Shown here: piece by piece, positions 36,243 to 44,084 of the stretch
How the letters are laid out: every line of letters starts with the position of its first letter
Position numbering within the stretch: position 1 is the stretch's first letter
Origin: Thiohalophilus sp.
GTDB taxonomy: Bacteria > Pseudomonadota > Gammaproteobacteria > UBA6429 > Thiohalophilaceae
DNA length: 64,000 bases
Assembly (NCBI RefSeq): GCF_034522235.1
Contig: NZ_JAXHLN010000003.1
Coordinates: forward strand, 868,001-932,000
Reading direction: 5' to 3'
The notes under the pieces: generated by a model
Databases searched by the model: none
Told to the model about the DNA's origin: nothing
Seen by the model: the letters and a program-made list of their open reading frames with translations, nothing else
Made by a program: the position numbers and the translations under genes

Positions 36243-36935
36243 TCAAAAACCGCGATGAAAACCGAGCCGAAAGCCGTCGCGATTGCCGCCCAGCCAGCTG
36301 ACACTCAGATAACCTGTCTCATCGACCCGGTATGACAGGCCGGCGGCGTAATAGCGCTGTTCCTTCTCGTCGAAGGTGAGCAGCTGGTCGGTATCACCGC
36401 CGACCCGTTGTTCGCCGCTGGTGCGGGAGGCACCGCCTATTGCGTGCAGATCCAGGCGTTCGGAGAGCGGTAGTGTCACGCCGAGTTGCGCGTAGGTGTC
36501 GTGCCAGACCAGGCTGACGTCCGTACTATCTGTATGGCCTTCGGTATACTGATAGCGATAACCGCTGCTCAATTCCAGCTTCAGTCGGCTTGTATCCAGC
36601 ACCAGTAACGCCAGCTCGATCCCGGCATAATACCCGGTTGTGACCCGTGCCGCGGCCAGCGTATTGTCCGGCTGACTGAGATCCAGATAGCCGGCATGCA
36701 GACGGCCGCGCAGTCGCGGCGCCAGCGTCTCCTGAAGTTGGACGCCCAGAATGGCGCTCTTGCTGGTCAGGGTTTCGCCGCTATATTGCCAGCGGGTTTC
36801 GTTATGTTCGATCTGCAATGACAATTCGAGTTCGCCCGGTGGATAAGCGGCCGAGGCGGGGCCGCTGAATGCGATCAATAATAACCCTCGCAGAGGGTGG
36901 AGGGGACGCCGTACAGCGGCTAAAAAGTTCGACAT
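36243..36935 (-). CDS. Predicted outer-membrane beta-barrel protein (230 aa)
   Basis: Signal peptide (about residues 1-30, cleaved near PASAAYP) followed by alternating amphipathic strands (LELSLQIEHNETRWQYSG, LKLELSSGYRYQYTEGH, YLSVSWLGGNRDGFRLGF). It ends in an aromatic residue (HRGF), the usual C-terminal signal for BAM insertion. No named family recognised. It is on the same strand as, and downstream... in genomic order upstream, of the coiled-coil gene with a 152-bp gap that may carry that gene's promoter. Confidence 0.72.
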   Translation of the reverse strand: MSNFLAAVRRPLHPLRGLLLIAFSGPASAAYPPGELELSLQIEHNETRWQYSGETLTSKSAILGVQLQETLAPRLRGRLHAGYLDLSQPDNTLAAARVTTGYYAGIELALLVLDTSRLKLELSSGYRYQYTEGHTDSTDVSLVWHDTYAQLGVTLPLSERLDLHAIGGASRTSGEQRVGGDTDQLLTFDEKEQRYYAAGLSYRVDETGYLSVSWLGGNRDGFRLGFHRGF

Positions 36936-37084
36936 GAATTGGCTCTACTCGTCAAAGTGGAGCACTGGATAATTGCGACAATATGCGGCATAGTCAATAG
37001 CAGGCTTGGCAGGGTGATTTTTCTGCAGCCTGCTATATTATTTGGATTCCTGATACCATTATTGAATCTTAAGGCAACGGGTGC

Positions 37085-38467
37085 ATGATGCGCGAACAGG
37101 AACAAAAAACAGAAAAAACGCCTCCAGGTAAAGAACTCTCGGTGACTGAGCGCAAGAAGCGGGCCTGGGGGATTGATGAACAGGACGAGGGCGCACGGCG
37201 TATCGGAATTAAGGCGGGCAAGCGTCAACAGGACGGCGGTCATCCTTTCGGTACCGTGACCGCCCTGGATCGCTGGTTTATTCTGAAGATTCTGGAGGTG
37301 GCGGCCCACCCGCCGATCAATGTCGCCCTGTGGGATGGCAAACTGCTCAACAGCGTGGAACAGCCGGTGGCGACGCTACGGTTTCACGATCGGCTGGCCA
37401 TCTGGAAACTGGCGCTCAATCCCGAACTGCATTTTGGCGATCTCTACAGTGCCGGACGTATCAGTCTTGAAGGGGATCCGGTCCGTTTTCTCGAAGAGGT
37501 CTATTCGGGACTCAAGCAAAACGGTCAACAGGGCTGGTTCCGCCGCCTGTTGAAATGGCTCGGGCATCGGCGTATTGCCAACTCGCTGGCCCGGGCGCGG
37601 GACAACATCTATCACCATTACGATCTCAGCAACGATTTCTATCAGCTGTGGCTCGACAAAGTCGCCATGCAGTACACCTGCGCCTATTTCCCCGATCCGC
37701 AGATGTCACTGGAGGAGTCGCAGACCGCCAAGTTGCACCACGTTTGCCGCAAGCTGCAACTCAAGCCGGGGGATACGGTGGCGGAAGCCGGCTGTGGCTG
37801 GGGCGGGCTGGCCCGCTTTATGGCCAGGCATTACGGTGTGACCGTCAAGGCGTATAACATCTCCCGCGAGCAGCTGCGCTTTGCCCGTGAACAGGCCCAA
37901 AAACAGGGGCTGGCCGATCAGGTAGAGTATATCGAAGACGATTATCGCAACATCCGCGGCGACTTTGATGTGTTCGTCTCGGTGGGCATGCTGGAGCATG
38001 TCGGCACCCCGGACTATACGGCGTTGGGGGATGTGATTGATCGTTGTCTCAAGCCGGACGGGCGAGGACTGATTCATACCATCGGCCGCAATGTGGCCGG
38101 GCCGATGAATCCGTGGATCGAGCGGCGCATTTTTCCGGGTGCCTATCCGCCCTCGTTACGCGAGATGATGGGCATCTTTGAACCGCACCGCTTCTCGGTT
38201 CAGGATGTGGAAAATCTGCGCCTGCATTATGCCCAAACCCTGCGGCACTGGCTGGACCGGTTCGAGGAGAATGTCGAGACGGTGCGGGAGATGTTTGACG
38301 AGGAATTCGTCCGCGCCTGGCGCCTCTATCTGTGCGGCTCCATCGCTGCCTTTACCAGTGGTGAATTGCAGCTGTTCCAGGTGGTGTTCAACCGGGCGGC
38401 ACATAACGATCTGCCCTGGTCGCGGGCTTATCTGTATCAACAGGACAGCGGGGTGGCGAGGCAATAA
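37085..38467 (+). CDS. cfa: Cyclopropane-fatty-acyl-phospholipid synthase-like methyltransferase
   Basis: SAM-dependent enzyme of 460 aa that should methylenate or methylate the double bond of unsaturated phospholipid acyl chains at the membrane. A charged N-terminal tail of about 50 residues is extra. The substrate-binding N-domain precedes the family block NIYHHYDLSNDFYQLWLD, the QYTCAYF motif, SAM motif VAEAGCGWGG and MLEHVG. Its TAA shares a base with the ATG of the next gene (TAATG), a strong sign of coupled translation with the flavoprotein. Besides CFA synthesis, methyl-branched fatty-acid formation is possible. Confidence 0.9.
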   Translation: MMREQEQKTEKTPPGKELSVTERKKRAWGIDEQDEGARRIGIKAGKRQQDGGHPFGTVTALDRWFILKILEVAAHPPINVALWDGKLLNSVEQPVATLRFHDRLAIWKLALNPELHFGDLYSAGRISLEGDPVRFLEEVYSGLKQNGQQGWFRRLLKWLGHRRIANSLARARDNIYHHYDLSNDFYQLWLDKVAMQYTCAYFPDPQMSLEESQTAKLHHVCRKLQLKPGDTVAEAGCGWGGLARFMARHYGVTVKAYNISREQLRFAREQAQKQGLADQVEYIEDDYRNIRGDFDVFVSVGMLEHVGTPDYTALGDVIDRCLKPDGRGLIHTIGRNVAGPMNPWIERRIFPGAYPPSLREMMGIFEPHRFSVQDVENLRLHYAQTLRHWLDRFEENVETVREMFDEEFVRAWRLYLCGSIAAFTSGELQLFQVVFNRAAHNDLPWSRAYLYQQDSGVARQ

Positions 38468-39618
38468 TGACGGATGTGGATATCCTGATCGTCGGCGGCG
38501 GACCCGCCGGCTCTTCCCTGGCCTGGGCGTTGCACGATAGCGGGCTGCGGATTGCCGTGATGGACAAACGTGAATTCCCGCGCGACAAGGTTTGCGCCGG
38601 CTGGGTCACCCCGGCGGTGATGAATGCGCTGGCGATCGATCTGGATGACTATCGCCAGGGGGGACGAACCCTGCAACCGATCAGCGGTTTTCGGGTCAGC
38701 CAGCTGGGTCAGCAACAGGTCGAGACCCATTATCGGGACGGACCGGTCAGTTACGGCATTCGTCGGCGCGAATTCGATGAATACCTGTTACAGCGCAGCG
38801 GTGCGCAGCTGATTCTCGGCAGCGCTTTCAAATCCATGGCGCGCGATGGGGACGGCTGGTTGATCAACGGAGATATCCGGGCGTCGCTGGTGATCGGTGC
38901 CGGCGGCCATTTTTGTCCCGTGGCCCGGCGCATCGGCGCCAAACTGGGCAGCAGCGAGCAGGCGGTGACTGCCCAGGAGATCGAATTTGAAATGACCGCC
39001 GAACAAAAAGCCGGCTGTCACGCCGAGCGGGAAGTCCCGGAACTGTTTTTTACCCCGGACCTGAAAGGCTATGGCTGGATCTTCCGCAAGGGGGATTATC
39101 TGAATGTCGGTCTCGGCCGGGAAGACAATCATCGCCTGTCGGAACATGTGCAGGCGTTTTGCGATTTCCTGCGTGAGTCAGGCCGGCTCGATTTTGATAT
39201 TACCGACAAGTTTCAGGGGCACGCCTATCTGTTGTATCCCCATGCCCTGCGCCAGGTCGTGGACGAAGGGGTGCTGCTGATCGGGGATGCGGCCGGTCTG
39301 GCTTATCCGCAAAGCGGGGAGGGTATCCGCCCGGCCATCGAATCGGCACTGCTGGCAGCCCGGGTGATTCGCGAAGCCGCCGGCGACTACGCCCGTGAAA
39401 AACTGCAGCCCTATCAACGGATACTGGAAGAACGTTTCGGCGAACGCCAGCCGGCGCCGTCACTGCTCGAACGGTTACCGCAGGGCGTCAAACAGCGGCT
39501 GGCCAGCAAGCTGATGCAAACCCACTGGTTTACCCGCAAGGTGGTCATCGATCGCTGGTTCCTGCAATCCCACCAGCTGCCTCTGCAACAGTTCATGCCG
39601 GTATCCCGGAACCCGTAA
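38467..39618 (+). CDS. Geranylgeranyl-reductase-like FAD-dependent oxidoreductase
   Basis: A 383-aa flavoprotein. The N-terminal Rossmann motif is DILIVGGGPAGSSLAW, followed by DKVCAGWVTPAVMNAL (the family's Cys region) and the FAD-contacting GVLLIGDAAGLAYPQSGEGI. Relatives reduce isolated C=C bonds in isoprenoid chains or lipids. It is translationally coupled to the CFA-like gene, which suggests it acts on the same lipid, for instance reducing a methylene intermediate to a methyl branch. This is a functional inference, not seen directly. Confidence 0.87.
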   Translation: MTDVDILIVGGGPAGSSLAWALHDSGLRIAVMDKREFPRDKVCAGWVTPAVMNALAIDLDDYRQGGRTLQPISGFRVSQLGQQQVETHYRDGPVSYGIRRREFDEYLLQRSGAQLILGSAFKSMARDGDGWLINGDIRASLVIGAGGHFCPVARRIGAKLGSSEQAVTAQEIEFEMTAEQKAGCHAEREVPELFFTPDLKGYGWIFRKGDYLNVGLGREDNHRLSEHVQAFCDFLRESGRLDFDITDKFQGHAYLLYPHALRQVVDEGVLLIGDAAGLAYPQSGEGIRPAIESALLAARVIREAAGDYAREKLQPYQRILEERFGERQPAPSLLERLPQGVKQRLASKLMQTHWFTRKVVIDRWFLQSHQLPLQQFMPVSRNP

Positions 39619-39626
39619 GATTTTTT

Positions 39627-39681
39627 ACTACAGAGGATTTACGCCCTCCGGGTACGCTGAGGGCATAAATCCTCTGTGGTG
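39627..39681. repeat. Inverted-repeat hairpin, CTACAGAGGATTTACGCCCTC type
   Basis: The left arm CTACAGAGGATTTACGCCC and the right arm GGGCATAAATCCTCTGTGG are near-perfect complements around about 12 nt. It lies between two convergent genes and may act as a bidirectional terminator (T-run on the left side). The arms are related to the ACCACAGAGG repeat family. Confidence 0.75.
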
Positions 39682-39686
39682 CGATC

Positions 39687-40850
39687 TTATTTAAGCTTCG
39701 CCAGCCAGCGCTGATCGAACTTGTCGATGATCTTCTGCATGACGTCCGGATCCATGAAGTGATCGGCGGCGGTCTCCTTGAGCGGCCGGGGCGAGGCCGG
39801 TTTGTGGTGGCCGATATTCTCCAGTCGCTGGCGTAATAACGGCGTGCTGTTCCGGGTGTCGGAAGGCGTCTCGAGGGCCTCTTTAATCCAGGCCTGCATG
39901 TCTTCGCGGGTCAGGCCGCGACGTAATACCCGGGTCATGCTGGTATAGGGGAGATATTCCGGGGTGCCGCCGCGCCGGGCCAGCTGGGTGACCTTGGGCC
40001 AGAACCGGGTGTTCAAAAAGGCTTCGGTGACGATGAGCTGCGAGAACAGGCTGGCGATTTCCTCGTCATTGGCGATATCCAGCGCATAACGATCGGCTTC
40101 CAGTTCATTCTGGCGGGCGGCGTAAAAGGTCGCAGCGGCGTAAAATGGCGCATAAAGGGCGAAAACAAACTGCAGGGGCAGGGCCAGCGGCGGCTTTTGC
40201 TGTTTGAACGCCCGTTGATACTGGCACCAGGTCTGGCGCAGACCGGCGAGCCAGCCGATGTGCAGATTATGAATCCCGGAGAGTTGACCGATACGCCGCG
40301 CCAGCAGGGATTTGAAATGGCCCGGCGGCAGGGTAAGCAGGGCGTCGAGCCCGATCACCAGGGTGTTGTGATACAGCAGCGGCAGTCCGAAGCGCGGCGT
40401 GCGAACCACCTCGACGCCGAATCCCTCGCGCAGGATAATCTGATCGAGAACGGGGTATTTGAACTCCTGACGGAGTTGTTCGATCTGTTGCGTGAGCTTC
40501 GGCGCGTTCTGCCGGTTGATCGCCAGCCCCTGAGGCCGGGCAAAGCGGTTACGAAATAACGGGATACTAAAGACGATGGCGAGCAGCGCGATAAGCAGGT
40601 TAATGCCGCTCCCTAACCACTCTTGCCACAGGCTGGCAGCACGTACCTGTTGTGGCAGCTCGCGCAATAACACCAGGGCAATCAGCGGAAACAGCAACAG
40701 CAACAGATAACCGGCCAGCGCCACCAGAGTCACCAGAGCGCGATATCCCACCGGCTGGCGCGTTGCCAGGGGTTCAAGCAGGCGCTGCAGGCTGAAACGA
40801 TTGACCGGTATCGTGAAGCGGTTCAGCAGGCGGGAGACGGCGTTAGCCAT
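39687..40850 (-). CDS. M48-like membrane protein lacking the HExxH zinc site
   Basis: About 387 aa from ATG 40850 (longer starts at 40946 and 40982 are possible). Two transmembrane helices near the N-terminus (LVALAGYLLLLLFPLIALVLL and LLIALLAIVFSIPLF) precede an M48-type peptidase domain with VIGLDALLTLPPGHFKSLLA and the later ELEADRYALD. Between them, where HExxH should be, the sequence reads RRIGQ, so zinc binding and proteolysis are not expected. A pseudoprotease with a scaffolding or regulatory role is likely. It is convergent with the flavoprotein gene. Confidence 0.78.
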   Translation of the reverse strand: MANAVSRLLNRFTIPVNRFSLQRLLEPLATRQPVGYRALVTLVALAGYLLLLLFPLIALVLLRELPQQVRAASLWQEWLGSGINLLIALLAIVFSIPLFRNRFARPQGLAINRQNAPKLTQQIEQLRQEFKYPVLDQIILREGFGVEVVRTPRFGLPLLYHNTLVIGLDALLTLPPGHFKSLLARRIGQLSGIHNLHIGWLAGLRQTWCQYQRAFKQQKPPLALPLQFVFALYAPFYAAATFYAARQNELEADRYALDIANDEEIASLFSQLIVTEAFLNTRFWPKVTQLARRGGTPEYLPYTSMTRVLRRGLTREDMQAWIKEALETPSDTRNSTPLLRQRLENIGHHKPASPRPLKETAADHFMDPDVMQKIIDKFDQRWLAKLK

Positions 40851-40968
40851 GATCTTGTCGGTGTCCTGTTCTTGTGTTTCCTGGGCTTCTATCGGGTGTA
40901 GCCGGTCCGTGGCGTGAGCCAAGCTAGTAGATACGGGGCTAAACATAGCGAATTTGTCGGGAGGTGTA

Positions 40969-41406
40969 ATGATGCGTATCACATTTTCAGCAGCCGTTCT
41001 GGCGTTGGCCGGAGCGTTGTTGCTGGCCGGCTGCGGCGAGCCGGATGATGCGAGCCGGATTGCACAGTTGATCGAGACGATGAAAGCGGGGATCGAAGAT
41101 CAGCGCACCGGCCCGGTACTGGCGCCGCTGGCCGAGAACTTTCGCACCGATGAGGATTTGCGGCGCCGGGAGGTACGCGGGCTGCTGTTCTATCATTTTC
41201 GCCGTTATCCGACTATTTCGATCGTGACCTCTGATCGGACTATTCGGATCGACGGGGATCGGGCCGATGTGACCCTGAACGCCCTGTTGCTCGGCGGCAA
41301 GAATCTGCTACCGGAACGGGGCCGGCGTTATACAGTGAGCATGCGTTGGCAAAAGTCGGGTGGCGACTGGCAGCTGGCGCGGATCAAATGGCAGCAGCCG
41401 GAGTGA
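40969..41406 (+). CDS. Lipoprotein, NTF2-like (145 aa)
   Basis: The signal peptide ends in the lipobox LLAGC, so the mature protein is lipid-anchored. The rest resembles a small alpha+beta cone fold (SRIAQLIETMKAGIEDQRTG..., RADVTLNALLLGG, YTVSMRWQKSGGDWQLARIKW) of the NTF2/SnoaL type; the family is not firmly recognised. The ATG at 40969 follows GGGAGGTGTA. It is divergent from the M48-like gene, and the two starts are about 120 bp apart. Confidence 0.72.
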   Translation: MMRITFSAAVLALAGALLLAGCGEPDDASRIAQLIETMKAGIEDQRTGPVLAPLAENFRTDEDLRRREVRGLLFYHFRRYPTISIVTSDRTIRIDGDRADVTLNALLLGGKNLLPERGRRYTVSMRWQKSGGDWQLARIKWQQPE

Positions 41407-41414
41407 GGGGGAAC

Positions 41415-41981
41415 TTATTCCTTTTCCTGCGGGGCGTGCGGGGCGCGATTATTGGCGTTGATGGTGTGGGTGTAGATCGAAAAGCATCCTTGTCGACGAT
41501 CGGCAAAATATTTTTCCAGGGTGTAATGGATGGTGCGAAACGCCAGTTGCTGCCAGGGGATCTCCGCTTCACTGAATAACCGCACTTCCAGGCTTTCATC
41601 GCCGGCACAAAAGTCCAGATCCAGCAGGCGGGCCCGGTACAGGACATAGACCTGGTTGACGTGCGGCAGACTGATCAGTGTGTAGATGTCATCGATTGCC
41701 ACGTTGGCGCAGGCTTCTTCTTCGGATTCGCGCAGGGCGGCCTGTTCCATGGTTTCGCCCAGTTCCATAAAACCGGCCGGCAGGGTCCAGGTGCCGTAGC
41801 GCGGTTCGATGGCACGTTTGCATAACAGGACCTTGTCTTCCCATACCGGCAGGGTACCGGCAACGATGTTGGGATTGCGGTAATGGATTGTCTGGCATTG
41901 ATCACAGACATAGCGGGGCCGGTTATCGCCTTCGGGTACCCGACTGGTCACCGGATTCCCGCATTCACTGCAATACTTCAT
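41415..41981 (-). CDS. NUDIX hydrolase with an N-terminal zinc ribbon
   Basis: A 188-aa pyrophosphohydrolase. A zinc ribbon (C4, C7, C26, C29) precedes a Nudix domain with the box GFMELGETMEQAALRESEEE (GX5EX7REXXEE pattern). This architecture resembles ADP-ribose or NADH pyrophosphatase-like NudC relatives, but NudC's SQPWPFPxS motif is absent, so the substrate is unknown. Its start lies 8 bp after yggX on the same strand, so the two are probably co-transcribed. Confidence 0.9.
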   Translation of the reverse strand: MKYCSECGNPVTSRVPEGDNRPRYVCDQCQTIHYRNPNIVAGTLPVWEDKVLLCKRAIEPRYGTWTLPAGFMELGETMEQAALRESEEEACANVAIDDIYTLISLPHVNQVYVLYRARLLDLDFCAGDESLEVRLFSEAEIPWQQLAFRTIHYTLEKYFADRRQGCFSIYTHTINANNRAPHAPQEKE

Positions 41982-41989
41982 GACGGAAC

Positions 41990-42274
41990 TTATTTCTTTT
42001 GACCCTGGGGTACGAAGCCGCTGGGCAGTCCGCCATAATCGCCTTCATCGAACAGAAAACCGATCATGTGTTTTTCGATCAATTCAAGGCTGCCGGGATC
42101 GGCGGTGCTCAGGCGGTTTTCGTTCATGATCGTGGTCAGACGTTCCAGCCATTGACTCCAGCCTTCGGCGGACACATTCTCGAGAATGCGTTCTCCGATT
42201 TCCCCGGGGTAGGGTGCTTCTTCCAGGGCGGGTGCCTCGCGTTTGAGAACCTGACAGAAAACCATGCGTGCCAT
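41990..42274 (-). CDS. yggX: YggX-family Fe(II) trafficking / oxidative damage protection protein
   Basis: A 94-aa protein with the family layout MVFCQVLKREAPALEEAPYP, GEIGERILENVSAEGWSQWL and MNENRLSTADPGSLELIEKH. YggX protects Fe-S enzymes from oxidative damage in Enterobacteria. The ATG at 42274 has GGAGTAATC before it; an upstream in-frame ATG gives a longer, less typical N-terminus. It is divergent from an A-type Fe-S carrier gene, a fitting neighbour. Confidence 0.93.
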   Translation of the reverse strand: MARMVFCQVLKREAPALEEAPYPGEIGERILENVSAEGWSQWLERLTTIMNENRLSTADPGSLELIEKHMIGFLFDEGDYGGLPSGFVPQGQKK

Positions 42275-42411
42275 GTGATTACTCCGGGAATCTTGGTGTT
42301 CCGTGTCTGGTCTGGACACGGTTGTGTGATAAAATCTTTAATACAGGACTCAATTATTATCTGCAATTCACAGCGGCCCTGCAAGGTCCGCCCGTACAGG
42401 AGGTCAATAGC

Positions 42412-42798
42412 ATGAGTCAGGCAATGTCTTTTCAACCGGTTATACGGGAACAGGATATCCACATCAGCGGCAAGGCCGGCGCTCAATTGAATGCCATTTT
42501 GCAAAATACCGAGGATGGTGTGGAAGGCATTCGCATCTTCGTCAGCGGCGGGGGTTGCGGTGGTATGACCTATGGCATGACCTATGCCGAGAATATCGAC
42601 GCGCGTGACAAGGTGCTCGAAGGTGACGGCTACAAGGTGGTGGTGGACGCCATCGCCCTGAGTTATCTCAAGGGCAGTGACATCGACTATGTCGAAGAAG
42701 GTCTGAATGCGTCGTTTGTCTTTAATAACGTCTTCCAGAGCGTCGGTGGCAGCGGTGCCTGTGGTGCCTGTGGTGCCAGCGGCGGCGGTTGCGGGTAA
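42412..42798 (+). CDS. A-type Fe-S carrier (IscA/HesB family) with CxxC tail
   Basis: A 128-aa protein with the HesB/IscA core (ISGKAGAQLNAILQNTEDGV, GIRIFVSGGGCGGMTYG, IDYVEEGLNASFVFNN). The three ligand cysteines of the family are C35-like (here C49) and a C-terminal CxC. Here the tail reads GACGACGASGGGCG, with C117 and C120 in a CxxC plus C127, so the binding geometry may differ. AGGAGG is ideally placed before the ATG. It starts a likely operon with an ATP-grasp gene 15 bp downstream and a radical SAM gene. Confidence 0.87.
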   Translation: MSQAMSFQPVIREQDIHISGKAGAQLNAILQNTEDGVEGIRIFVSGGGCGGMTYGMTYAENIDARDKVLEGDGYKVVVDAIALSYLKGSDIDYVEEGLNASFVFNNVFQSVGGSGACGACGASGGGCG

Positions 42799-42813
42799 AC
42801 CGGCCGACCCGTT

Positions 42814-44073
42814 GTGGCGGCCACGCCCCGCATTCTGATCATCGCCCCCCACGGCAGCTACCGTACCGCGCCATTTATTGAGGCCGCCCACCAGCTGGGC
42901 GTGCCGGTGCTGATCGCCTCCGATGAGGGGCGGCACTCGCTGGTCAGTGAGTACGCACGCGGTCTGCACCTTGATCCGCGTGATGTCGAGCGTGCCTTGC
43001 CACTGATTTGCGAGGAGGCCGAACGCCGGGGGCCGTTCAGCGCCGTGATCGGCACCGATGACGGGACGGTTGAGCTGGCGGCCGCGGCCGCGCGAACCTT
43101 TGATTTACCCCACAATCCTCCCGAAGCGCTGCGGCTGTCCCGGCGCAAGGATCTGGCCCGCGAGCGTTTGCAGCAGGCCGGTATCCCCAAACCGGCACAC
43201 CGGGTGATCGATTTGCGTGAATCGCTGGCGGATCAGGCGACCCGCGTCGACTATCCGGCGGTGGTCAAGCCGCTGGCGCTCTCGGCCAGTCGCGGGGTCA
43301 TCCGGGTGGATAATGCCGCCCGGTTTGTGCAGGCCTGCGAGCGGGTTGAACGCATGCTGGCCTGTGAACCGCACCTTGATGCCTATTTGCGTCAGCACCT
43401 GCTGGTCGAACAATTTGTTCCCGGCGAGGAAGTCGCGGTCGAGGGAATGTTATACCACGGCCGGTTACAAATTCTGGCGCTGTTCGACAAACCGGAGCCG
43501 TTGAACGGCCCGTTTTTCGAAGAGACCTATTATATAACCCCGGGACGCATCGACTCGGCGCAACAGGATCGGCTGTGCGAGGTGATCCAGGCGACCTGTG
43601 AGGCCTACGGCTTGCGCGAAGGCCCGATCCATGCCGAGTGCCGGGTGAATGGCCCGGACGTTTGGGTGCTGGAGGTGGCGGCGCGCACCATCGGCGGCAT
43701 GTGCGGGCGCCTGCTGCAGTTCGGCACGGGCCTGACTCTGGAGCAACTGGTGCTGCAACATGCCATGAACCGGCCGGCGGCGACTGCCCCGCTGTCCGGT
43801 GGCGCCGGAGTGCTGATGATCCCGATCCCGCGCGGCGGGGTTTTCAAACGGGTCGAGGGCCTGTTACGGGCCCAGCGCGTGCCCTACATTGAAGAGATCA
43901 GTATCCAGATCCGCGAGGGCTATGAGGTCGTGCCCTTGCCCGAAGGCGCCAGTTATCTCGGTTTTATTTTTGCCCGGGCGCCGGATGCGGACCGGGCCGA
44001 ACAGGCCTTGCGTGACGCGCATGCCTGTCTGGAAATTGTCATCGATCCATTGATCCAGGTGCATGTCGCCTGA
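42814..44073 (+). CDS. ATP-grasp enzyme, substrate unknown
   Basis: A 419-aa carboxylate-amine/thiol ligase-type enzyme. ATP-grasp signatures are VDYPAVVKPLALSASRGVIRV, LLVEQFVPGEEVAVEGMLY and GPIHAECRVNGPDVWVLEVAAR, the last giving the metal-binding Glu residues. The N-terminal domain (RILIIAPHGSYRTAPFIEAA, VIGTDDGTVELAA) resembles carbamoyl-phosphate or PurK-like pre-ATP-grasp folds. It starts with GTG 15 bp after the Fe-S carrier gene and ends 11 bp before the radical SAM gene, so all three should act together. Confidence 0.88.
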   Translation: MAATPRILIIAPHGSYRTAPFIEAAHQLGVPVLIASDEGRHSLVSEYARGLHLDPRDVERALPLICEEAERRGPFSAVIGTDDGTVELAAAAARTFDLPHNPPEALRLSRRKDLARERLQQAGIPKPAHRVIDLRESLADQATRVDYPAVVKPLALSASRGVIRVDNAARFVQACERVERMLACEPHLDAYLRQHLLVEQFVPGEEVAVEGMLYHGRLQILALFDKPEPLNGPFFEETYYITPGRIDSAQQDRLCEVIQATCEAYGLREGPIHAECRVNGPDVWVLEVAARTIGGMCGRLLQFGTGLTLEQLVLQHAMNRPAATAPLSGGAGVLMIPIPRGGVFKRVEGLLRAQRVPYIEEISIQIREGYEVVPLPEGASYLGFIFARAPDADRAEQALRDAHACLEIVIDPLIQVHVA

Positions 44074-44084
44074 GGAGTCCGTCA

